From: Actinokineospora alba
GTDB taxonomy: Bacteria; Actinomycetota; Actinomycetes; Mycobacteriales; Pseudonocardiaceae
DNA: 64,000 nt
Assembly (NCBI RefSeq): GCF_004362515.1
Contig: NZ_SNXU01000001.1
Span: 682,001 to 746,000 of the forward strand
Direction: 5' to 3'
Shown here: positions 1-6,230 of the stretch, piece by piece
How the letters are laid out: each line of letters begins with the position of its first letter
Position numbering within the stretch: position 1 is the first letter of the stretch
The notes under the pieces: model-generated
Seen by the model: only the letters and a program-made list of their open reading frames with translations
Told to the model about the DNA's origin: nothing
Databases searched by the model: none
Made by a program: the position numbers and the translations under genes

Positions 1-102
1 TGGTCTGGGCACCCGATACCCCCGCACCACCGCACACGCCGTCCCACACCGCACCACCCACCCGTCCCGCGCACCAACCCCGGACGAGCAACCCCCCACG
101 AT
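1..102. other. left-edge sequence, no gene assignable
   Basis: C-rich sequence before the first repeat. One plus-strand frame stays open from the edge to a TAA at 108-110 and could be the 3' tail of a gene outside the window, but its proline/threonine/histidine-rich composition matches no family I recognise. No gene lies in 1-359; the rest of that stretch holds repeat copy A and the adeR promoter region. Confidence 0.3.
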
Positions 103-265
103 GCTCTTAATCCCTGCACTTCCCCCTGCTCCCTCGTCCTGGCCGCCTTTAACTCTCGATCGGCGGTGTCAAGGGTCAGCTCCGCTGATCGCGCAGCGAC
201 GGCCGTCCACGGCCGCCCTTGATACCGCCGATCGAGAGTTAAACAATCAAGCCAGAGCGAGACCC
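103..265 (+). repeat. inverted-repeat copy A, with 96-bp palindromic core
   Basis: This block reappears in reverse orientation at about 3214-3377, on the other side of adeR-ald. The core (148-243) is itself a large hairpin: the 28-base arm at 148-175 (starting TTTAACTCTCGATCGG) is complementary to 216-243 with one mismatch. The homology between copies continues outside the arms on both sides: 103-147 matches 3331-3377, and 244-265 matches 3214-3235. The repeat unit is therefore larger than the hairpin. No transposase is present. It could be a MITE-like or intergenic repeat family. Confidence 0.85.
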
Positions 266-275
266 CCGCCGGAAC

Positions 276-314
276 CCACGAACACCGTGCACAGATCCAC
301 GAACACCGTGCACA
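276..314 (+). promoter_or_regulatory. tandem 18-bp direct repeats, candidate AdeR operator
   Basis: CCACGAACACCGTGCACA occurs twice, at 276-293 and 297-314, with a period of 21 bp (two helical turns). It lies 45-84 bp upstream of the regulator start codon. Each repeat contains the palindrome GTGCAC. A looser match (ACACCGCTGCAC) lies upstream of ald near 1961-1973. Binding by the PucR-type regulator is an inference from position and spacing. Confidence 0.5.
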
Positions 315-359
315 TAGGACAAAGAGCGCTACCTTGATGCAAAGAACCAAGGGAGCGCC

Positions 360-1910
360 ATGATCACCGTGCAAGGAGTCGTGGACCGAGTTGGTCCCAC
401 CCTCCTCCGCATAGTCGCCCCACAAGATCCCACGCCCCAGGTAAGCGACGTGATCATCGCCGAAGCGGGCAAACGCACCCAGATAGCCACCGGCGACCTC
501 GTCCTCGGCATCGCGGTCTCCTCCACCGCCGAAGCCGTCGAGCTGGTCCGCCACAGCGGTGCCCACGCGGCCGCCGCCGTCCTGCTCAAGCCGCCCCACG
601 CCTCCCGCAGCGCCGTCAAGACCGCCGCCCAGCGCGGCGGCACGACCGTCGTGGAGGTGCACTCCGGTGCCGCCTGGGCCCAACTCGTCTGGCTCCTGCG
701 CTCGGTTCTCGACGCCGCCGCCGACGAGTCCGACTCCTCCGGCGCCGTCACCGACGCGGGCCCCTTCGGCGACCTCTTCCGGCTCGCCGACGCGGCCGCC
801 GCGGTCATCGACGCACCGGTCACGATCGAGGACGCCAACTCCCGGGTCCTCGCGTATTCCGCCCGGCAGGACCGGACCGACCCGGCCCGGGTGTCGACGA
901 TCATGGGCAGACGGGTGCCGGACGATGTCCTGGCCCGGTTCCGTTCCCGCGGTGTGTTCCGCGAACTGAGTCGCGGCCGGACCACGATCTTCGTGCCCGC
1001 GCAGCGCGACGGCACGCTTCCCCGGCTGATCGTCCCGATCCGCATGGGTGGGGAACTGCTCGGCTCGATGTGGGCGGTCGTCCCCGGTCCCGTCCCGGAC
1101 GCGCGGGCCGCCGCGTTCGCCGACACCGCCCCCGTCGTGGCGCTGCACCTGCTGCGGCGGCGGGCCCGCGAGGACAGCGAGCGCAGGCGGACCGCGGAAC
1201 TGGTCCGCTCGGCGCTGCAGGGCACGGGCAGCGCGCGTCTCCTCGCCGCCGAACTGGATCTTGCCCCCGACACCGCCCACCGGGTGGTGGCGATCGACGT
1301 GCAGACCGACGACGCCTTGGGCGGCGAAGGCGCGCGCCTCGCCCTGGTCCAGCGCCTGACCGACGGCATCGGCCGCCGCCCGGCCGTGGCCGACATGCAC
1401 GGCGTCCTCTACGCCGTCGTCCCCGACCAACCCGGCGACACCGGGTGGACCGAGGTCCGTGCCGCGTTGGCCGCGTCCAGCGGCGCCCTGGTCGCGGCGG
1501 GCTCCCCGGTGGACGTGGCCGACCTTGCCCGGTCGCGCACCGAGGCCGACGAGGCACTCAGCCTCCTGCGCGCGGGCCTCGTCGAGGGCCCGGTGGCCGT
1601 CCATGACGACGTGTGGGCGGTGCTCGTGCTGCACCGGGCCGCCGTGGCCGCGGCCGGTGTGACCGCGTTCGGGCCGTTGGCCGCGCTCCGCGCCGCCGAC
1701 GAGGAGTCCGACGGCTGGTACGTCGACACCCTCTACGAGTGGCTCCGCCACCCCGGCGACCCCCGCGCCGCCGCCGCGGCCCTGCGGATCCACCCGAACA
1801 CCCTGCGGTACCGGATGTCCCGGGTGACCGCCGCCCTCGACGCCGATCTGACCGAGCCCGATGTCCGGCTCGCCCTACTCACACAGTTAGTAGCCATTCG
1901 CTGGGCGTGA
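360..1910 (+). CDS. adeR: PucR-family transcriptional regulator, AdeR-like
   Basis: Predicted activator of the alanine dehydrogenase gene that follows. The 516-residue protein has an N-terminal PucR-type sensory region (about 1-130), a central region (about 150-400) and a C-terminal helix-turn-helix around residues 470-505 with the family pattern IHPNTLRYRMSRV. In Bacillus, AdeR of this family activates ald (established knowledge); adjacency to ald on the same strand supports the same role here. The ATG at 360 follows a GGGAG ribosome site at 351-355. Tandem 21-bp-spaced repeats upstream may be its operator. The ald start lies 116 bp after this stop, so the two could share transcripts. The family is certain; the target is inferred. 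Confidence 0.85.
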   Translation: MITVQGVVDRVGPTLLRIVAPQDPTPQVSDVIIAEAGKRTQIATGDLVLGIAVSSTAEAVELVRHSGAHAAAAVLLKPPHASRSAVKTAAQRGGTTVVEVHSGAAWAQLVWLLRSVLDAAADESDSSGAVTDAGPFGDLFRLADAAAAVIDAPVTIEDANSRVLAYSARQDRTDPARVSTIMGRRVPDDVLARFRSRGVFRELSRGRTTIFVPAQRDGTLPRLIVPIRMGGELLGSMWAVVPGPVPDARAAAFADTAPVVALHLLRRRAREDSERRRTAELVRSALQGTGSARLLAAELDLAPDTAHRVVAIDVQTDDALGGEGARLALVQRLTDGIGRRPAVADMHGVLYAVVPDQPGDTGWTEVRAALAASSGALVAAGSPVDVADLARSRTEADEALSLLRAGLVEGPVAVHDDVWAVLVLHRAAVAAAGVTAFGPLAALRAADEESDGWYVDTLYEWLRHPGDPRAAAAALRIHPNTLRYRMSRVTAALDADLTEPDVRLALLTQLVAIRWA

Positions 1911-2011
1911 TGTGCTCGTAGCACAACCGACCCCTGCAGATCTCGTGCTCGCGACACGATGACACCGCTGCACGCGTGTCCGACCGTGGTACAGCACACC
2001 CCGAATGGCCC

Positions 2012-2029
2012 AGAGAGGACTTCCCGTTG
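2012..2029 (+). promoter_or_regulatory. ribosome binding site that fixes the TTG start of ald
   Basis: AGAGAGGA at 2012-2019 stands 7 nt before a TTG at 2027-2029. An ATG in the same frame at 1976 would add 17 residues not found in alanine dehydrogenases. The TTG gives the family N-terminus MKIAVPREIK. Confidence 0.75.
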
Positions 2030-3142
2030 AAGATCGCCGTCCCCCGCGAGATCAAGAACCACGAGTACCGGGTGGCGCTCACGCCAGCGGGTGCCCATGA
2101 GCTGACCAGCCGCGGCCACGATGTCTTCGTCGAGACCGGCGCGGGCTTGGGCTCGGCGATCACCGATGAGGAGTACCTGGGCGCGGGCGCGAAGATCCTC
2201 GCGACCGCCGACGAGGTGTGGGCCGAGGGCGACCTGGTCCTGAAGGTCAAGGAGCCCATCGCGGTCGAGTACCCGCGGCTGCGCAAGGGACAGACCCTCT
2301 TCACCTACCTGCACTTGGCCGCCGATGAGGCGTTGACGAAGGCCCTGTTGGACTCGGGCGTCACCGCGATCGCGTACGAGACCGTGCAGACGAGCACTGG
2401 CGCGCTGCCGCTGCTGGCGCCGATGTCCGAGGTCGCGGGCCGGTTGGCTCCGCAGGTCGGCGCGTTCGCCCTGATGAAGCCGTCCGGTGGGCGCGGTGTG
2501 CTGCCCGGTGGTGTTCCGGGGGTGACCCCGGCGAAGGTCGTCGTCATCGGCGGCGGCGTCGCGGGTGTCAACGCGGCCACCATCGCCCTCGGCATGGGCG
2601 CGGAGGTGCAGGTCCTGGACACGAATGTGGACCGGCTGCGCCAGATCGACAACCAGTTCGGCGGCCGGGTCCGCACCGTCGCGTCGAACCGTTACGCCGT
2701 CGAGCAGGCCGCCCGTGAGGCGGACTTGGTGATCGGCGCCGTCCTGGTGCCGGGCGCCAAGGCCCCGAAGCTGATCAGCAACGCGCTGGTGGCGGAGATG
2801 CAGCCGGGTTCGGTGCTGGTCGACATCGCCATCGACCAGGGTGGTTGCTTCGAGGACTCGCGTCCCACGACGCACGCGGACCCGACGTACCCGGTCCACA
2901 ACTCGATCTTCTACTGCGTCGCGAACATGCCGGGCGCTGTCCCGAGGACGTCGACCTACGCGTTGACCAATGTCACCTTGCCGTACGCGGTGGCTTTGGC
3001 CGACAAGGGCTGGAAGTCCGCCCTGCGCGATGACGCCGCCCTGGCTTTGGGTTTGAACACCCACGATGGCCTGCTGACCAACGCTCCCGTCGCGACCGCC
3101 CACTCCCTCCCCGCGACCTCGCTGGACACGGTCCTCGCCTGA
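2027..3142 (+). CDS. ald: alanine dehydrogenase
   Basis: NAD-dependent oxidative deamination of L-alanine to pyruvate and ammonium, or the reverse reductive amination; cytosolic hexamer. Using the TTG at 2027 the protein has 371 residues, the normal length. The N-terminus MKIAVPREIKNHEYRVALTP is diagnostic, as are the segment ETVQ near residue 115, the catalytic H/D region FTYLHLAADEAL, and the Rossmann motif VIGGGVAGVNAA near residue 170. It follows the AdeR-like regulator and ends in a strong hairpin. The pair is enclosed by inverted repeats. It may supply pyruvate during growth on alanine or regenerate NAD under oxygen limitation, as known in mycobacteria. Confidence 0.96.
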   Translation: MKIAVPREIKNHEYRVALTPAGAHELTSRGHDVFVETGAGLGSAITDEEYLGAGAKILATADEVWAEGDLVLKVKEPIAVEYPRLRKGQTLFTYLHLAADEALTKALLDSGVTAIAYETVQTSTGALPLLAPMSEVAGRLAPQVGAFALMKPSGGRGVLPGGVPGVTPAKVVVIGGGVAGVNAATIALGMGAEVQVLDTNVDRLRQIDNQFGGRVRTVASNRYAVEQAAREADLVIGAVLVPGAKAPKLISNALVAEMQPGSVLVDIAIDQGGCFEDSRPTTHADPTYPVHNSIFYCVANMPGAVPRTSTYALTNVTLPYAVALADKGWKSALRDDAALALGLNTHDGLLTNAPVATAHSLPATSLDTVLA

Positions 3143-3150
3143 GGTTTCGA

Positions 3151-3188
3151 CCCGGCCCACTGCCCTCGCGTGGGCCGGGTCTTCTCGC
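3151..3188 (+). terminator. terminator after ald
   Basis: A 10-bp GC stem (CCCGGCCCAC at 3151-3160 with GTGGGCCGGG at 3170-3179) and a 9-nt loop, followed by the T-rich TCTTCTCGCTT. Confidence 0.8.
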
Positions 3189-3213
3189 TTGGCCGCTCCC
3201 TGCCTCCGGTGGT

Positions 3214-3377
3214 GGGTCTCCCTCTGGCTTGATTGTTTAACTCTCGATCGGCGGTATCAAGGGCGGCCGTAAACGGCCGTCGCTGCGCGATCGGCAAGCC
3301 GACCCTTGACACCGCCGATCGAGAGTTAAAGGCGGCCAGGACGAGGGAGCAGGGGGAACTGCAGGAATTAAGAGCAC
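3214..3377 (-). repeat. inverted-repeat copy B
   Basis: Reverse-complement copy of 103-265. The core 3236-3330 has 28-base arms (3236-3263 and 3303-3330) around a variable centre carrying GGCCGTAAACGGCC. Both flanks are shared with copy A, so together the two copies form an inverted repeat around adeR-ald. Confidence 0.85.
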
Positions 3378-3669
3378 CGCCCTGGTCCCCGAGTCCACCG
3401 TTGCCACGTGGGGACGGCCGTGGCCGTCGCGGGCCAGGGAGCGTTGCGGTAACGCCCCCCACACCGTGGGGCCTAAGCAAGTCGCGCGCCTGCCCACCCG
3501 TGGCCCGGCAGAGCCGGATAGCCACCAACGCACCTGGGCGATCATGCCCATCGCTTGTCCGCATACTCCGATGCGCGCAGCGCGAGCCCACACTGCTGGT
3601 CCGGTAGGGCTGGATTGGCCACCGATCGCACCGTGGGCGACATGCCTATTGGTTACATACTCTGGCTGT
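3378..3669. other. non-coding gap at the left end of the island
   Basis: No convincing gene. It contains a small hairpin, CCCCAC-ACC-GTGGGG, at 3457-3471 and a weak dyad GCGTT/AACGC at 3441-3454. Serine recombinases normally recombine next to their own gene, so one attachment half-site could lie here, but I could not pair it with a copy at the far end. Confidence 0.4.
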
Positions 3670-5190
3670 ATGAGCGGTGACGGTGAGAGTGTGGCGGGTC
3701 GGGATGGGCGTCGCCCGGTGTATGACTCCTATGGGCGGTTGTCGCGGGTGCCGGAGACTGGGGAACTGGAGAAGATCGAGACCCAGTGGGCCGACAACCT
3801 GAAGGTGATCGAGCGCCACGGCGCGGTGTTGGGGGAGCAACTGTCCGACGGGTTGTCGGCGTGGAAGCTCAAGGTGCGCCGCAAGGGGTGGGAACGCCTG
3901 TTGGAGCGGGTGGAGTCGGGGGCCTCGGATGGGATCGTGGTCTGGCACACCGACCGCTTGTTTCGTCAGCCGCGTGATCTTGAGCGGTTGATCGAGTTGG
4001 CGGATAAGGGGTTCCTGGTGTTGTCCGCGCACGGTGCCCGTGATCTGTCGGACCCTGATGACCGGTTCATTCTGCGGATCGAGGTCGCGCACGCGGCCCG
4101 GTCCAGTGATGACACGTCGCGGCGGTTGCGACGACGGTTCGCGACGATGCGGGCGAAGGGGCGTGCGCAGACCGGTGGTCCGCGTCGGTTCGGGTTCGAC
4201 GGGTTGGAAATGGAGCCCACCGGACCGGACGGGGAGCGGTTGCCGGTGGCAGCCGATGTGGTGGAGCGGGAGCGCAAGGCGTTGCGTGAGGCGGTGACCG
4301 CGATCCTGGCGGGGGTATCGATTTCGCAGGTGGCGCGGGACTGGAACGCGGCCGGGCTGCGCACGGTGCCGGGCGGGGTGTTGTGGGAACAGAAGACGGT
4401 GCGGATGACCTTGGAACGTCCGTCGCTGGCCGGGCTGATCGAGTACAACGGTGTGCTGGAGGGTCGGATGCCGGGTGAGCCGATCATCGATCCGCAGGTG
4501 TTCGACCGGTTGCGGGCGTTGTTCGCCTCCCGCAGCACCGGCGCGCCGGTCGGGGTGCGCTACCTGGGGACCGGAATCCTGCGGTGCGGATTGTGTCGGG
4601 CGAAGCTGTCCGCCCGCCCGTCCGGGGGAAGCACGTACTCGGATGGGGCGCAGCGCCGCATGTATTTCTGCAACGGGCAGCGCAAGGGTTGCGGGAAGGT
4701 CTACGCCGATCAACGCGGCGTAGACCGGGAGATCGAGGCGTTCACCATCGCGCGCCTGTCCGATCCGCGCGTCGCGGAGGCGATGAGCGCCGCCCGCGCG
4801 CGGGTGTCCACCCGTCTGGCCGAGGTGGAAGAAGAGATCGCCGCGTGCAAGCAGATCAGCAAAGCCCTGTCCATCCGGTTGGGCAAACGCAAGATCACGT
4901 TGGATGCGTTCGATGAGGCCAACGACCCGTTGGCCGCCGATCTTGAGCGGCTGACCGCCGAACGCGACGCACTGATCAACACCGTGGACGCGGGCGACGA
5001 CGCCGCTAAGGCGGGGATGGCCGGTGCGGTCACCGATCAGTGGCGCGACGCCGAGGTACCCGAGAAGCGCGCCATGTTCGTGCAGGCGTTGAGCGCTATG
5101 ACCATGGTCGTGGACCCGGCCGGGCAGGTACGGCACATGTTCGACCCGAACCGTGTTCGACTGCTGAAGCCCACGACCAAGCCGCGCTAG
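3670..5190 (+). CDS. large serine recombinase (integrase)
   Basis: Site-specific recombinase of the large serine family, expected to insert and excise a mobile element. The 506-residue protein starts at ATG 3670; the frame is open upstream but that part shows no family similarity. The resolvase domain (about 15-165) has the catalytic motif Y21-G-R-L-S25 and the DRLFR arginine motif near residue 100. The recombinase domain spans about 185-300. The zinc ribbon (about 305-350) has CGLC and CNGQRKGCG cysteines. A coiled-coil-rich tail follows. It marks the left side of a block of accessory genes reaching about 14 kb. No excisionase gene was recognised. Its stop codon overlaps that of the small convergent ORF 5187-5336. 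Confidence 0.92.
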   Translation: MSGDGESVAGRDGRRPVYDSYGRLSRVPETGELEKIETQWADNLKVIERHGAVLGEQLSDGLSAWKLKVRRKGWERLLERVESGASDGIVVWHTDRLFRQPRDLERLIELADKGFLVLSAHGARDLSDPDDRFILRIEVAHAARSSDDTSRRLRRRFATMRAKGRAQTGGPRRFGFDGLEMEPTGPDGERLPVAADVVERERKALREAVTAILAGVSISQVARDWNAAGLRTVPGGVLWEQKTVRMTLERPSLAGLIEYNGVLEGRMPGEPIIDPQVFDRLRALFASRSTGAPVGVRYLGTGILRCGLCRAKLSARPSGGSTYSDGAQRRMYFCNGQRKGCGKVYADQRGVDREIEAFTIARLSDPRVAEAMSAARARVSTRLAEVEEEIAACKQISKALSIRLGKRKITLDAFDEANDPLAADLERLTAERDALINTVDAGDDAAKAGMAGAVTDQWRDAEVPEKRAMFVQALSAMTMVVDPAGQVRHMFDPNRVRLLKPTTKPR

Positions 5191-5336
5191 CTGTCGGCCT
5201 CCCGGCGCTGTTCGATGCGGTCGAGCACGACCGCCGCCGCGTTCACCGCATCGCCGCTCATCGGCTCAAGACCCGCGCACACACGCCGCCAATGGTCGAG
5301 CCGGGAATCACCCACCTCGGGAGAATCGGTGTCCAT
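5187..5336 (-). CDS. hypothetical small protein (49 aa)
   Basis: A 49-residue acidic and arginine-rich mini-protein starting MDTDSPEVGD. Its 5' end and upstream region (5317-5396) are an inverted copy of the 5' end of the divergent mini-ORF at 5609-5794; both start MDTDSP. The two bodies are otherwise unrelated, as if one expression signal and N-terminus had been duplicated onto different bodies. The stop (TAG 5187-5189) overlaps the integrase stop. A GTG upstream is out of frame here because of small indels. No function is recognised; it could be an excisionase-like or regulatory accessory of the integrase. Confidence 0.5.
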   Translation of the reverse strand: MDTDSPEVGDSRLDHWRRVCAGLEPMSGDAVNAAAVVLDRIEQRREADS

Positions 5337-5396
5337 CGGCGTGTTCTTTCGGCTGGGATGGCGGGCACGCGCTCCATTCCTTGCGCGTTCGGCCAC
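5317..5396 (-). repeat. inverted duplicate of a mini-gene 5' region, left arm
   Basis: About 80 bp nearly identical, in reverse, to 5583-5658. It includes a purine-rich ribosome-site region, a GTG candidate start, and the codons for MDTDSP. A few 1-3 bp indels separate the arms. Confidence 0.8.
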
Positions 5397-5503
5397 TCCC
5401 CGACGCCCCTTCGTTCTTCCAGTATGCCAACAAATGCGCCGCGATGGCGTGACTGATCTTGTCCGGTGAATGGCGTGCGTTCGTGATCGACGGGGCGGAT
5501 ACA

Positions 5504-5522
5504 CTGGCGCGTAACGCGCCAG
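5504..5522. promoter_or_regulatory. 8-bp dyad behind a -10-like box (site 1)
   Basis: CTGGCGCG (5504-5511), TAA, CGCGCCAG (5515-5522), directly preceded by GATACA. The TACACT at 5500-5505 resembles a -10 hexamer. A second dyad of the same design lies at 5971-5989. Likely operator for an island regulator (inference). Confidence 0.5.
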
Positions 5523-5582
5523 AGGACACGGGTTGTCGCCCGGGGGAGTGCCAGCCCTGTCCGAAGTGGACCTGTGTCCCGT

Positions 5583-5658
5583 GTGGCCGCTCGGAAGGAG
5601 TGGAGCGCGTGCCCGCCATCCCCAGCCGAAAGACTCCGATGGACACCGATTCTCCCGA
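5583..5658 (+). repeat. inverted duplicate of a mini-gene 5' region, right arm
   Basis: Partner of 5317-5396. Carries GGAAGGAG (5593-5600), GTG 5609 and ATG 5639 in frame with the 5609-5794 mini-ORF. Confidence 0.8.
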
Positions 5659-5794
5659 CCCACCCCGGCCGGACACGGGCAGCGTGACATCCGACATACA
5701 AGCCTGGATCGATCGCTTCCTGACCGCGCTGGAACGTCGCGGCCACTTCACCGAAGCAATGGCCAGAGACATACGACAGATGCTGCGGGAATGA
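5609..5794 (+). CDS. hypothetical small protein (61 aa)
   Basis: Predicted 61-residue protein from GTG 5609, placed 8 nt after GGAAGGAG; an internal ATG at 5639 would give 51 residues. The C-terminal half, with QAWIDRFLTALERRGHFTEA, looks helical and amphipathic. The N-terminal coding segment and upstream DNA are duplicated in inverted orientation in front of the 5187-5336 ORF. No family is recognised. Position between the integrase and the STAND regulator suggests an island regulatory or accessory function. Confidence 0.5.
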   Translation: MPAIPSRKTPMDTDSPDPPRPDTGSVTSDIQAWIDRFLTALERRGHFTEAMARDIRQMLRE

Positions 5795-5966
5795 CCGAAG
5801 CGGGCGGGTGACCGGGTGCCTGTCCGGTGGGGACGTGGGGTGTCGACAGTCCCCCGGTTTGGGGTCGGTCCGCTCCCCCGCTGGGGAAGTGGGGGCGGCG
5901 AATTTCGTTGCGTGGAAACGATCTTGGGTGATCGCTCTCGCCCACCGATCCGGCCGACTCAGGAGG

Positions 5967-5992
5967 TATACTGGCCGCAAAGCGGCCAGGTA
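5967..5992. promoter_or_regulatory. 8-bp dyad behind a -10-like box (site 2)
   Basis: TATACT (5967-5972) runs into CTGGCCGC (5971-5978), AAA, GCGGCCAG (5982-5989), then GTA. The layout matches site 1 at 5500-5522 (box, CTGGC-type arm, 3-nt loop), so one repressor could bind both. Confidence 0.5.
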
Positions 5993-6173
5993 TCTTCCGA
6001 CAGGGTCGCGGCCGTCTCGAAATCCACTGTTCCGACTCGACGGTTCCGCACTGTCGCATGTGGACATAGACGGGCCCCCGAGGTGATCACCCCGGGGGCC
6101 GTGGTCGCCGATTGGCTAGATCGTCTTACGCCGAGTTCGCCCGACAAGGTGGACAGTGGTCCCGGACATGGGA

Positions 6174-6213
6174 CCGCCCCGGCCGGATGCCGATGTGGCA
6201 CCTGCCGGGGCGG
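6174..6213 (-). terminator. hairpin after the STAND/LuxR gene
   Basis: A perfect 10-bp stem, CCGCCCCGGC (6174-6183) with GCCGGGGCGG (6204-6213), begins 18 nt past the minus-strand stop at 6231. No T-run, so termination strength is uncertain. Confidence 0.5.
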
Positions 6214-6230
6214 GTATGGAGGGGCGGGGT

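Larger units (their letters stand above)
5795..6230. other. non-coding regulatory stretch in the island
   Basis: No gene is supported here; the open frames lack ribosome sites or codon bias. It holds three structures: a dyad behind TATACT at 5967-5989, a hairpin at 6073-6100 (GGCCCCCG with CGGGGGCC, whose loop contains GGTGATCACC), and the terminator-like hairpin at 6174-6213. Confidence 0.5.
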
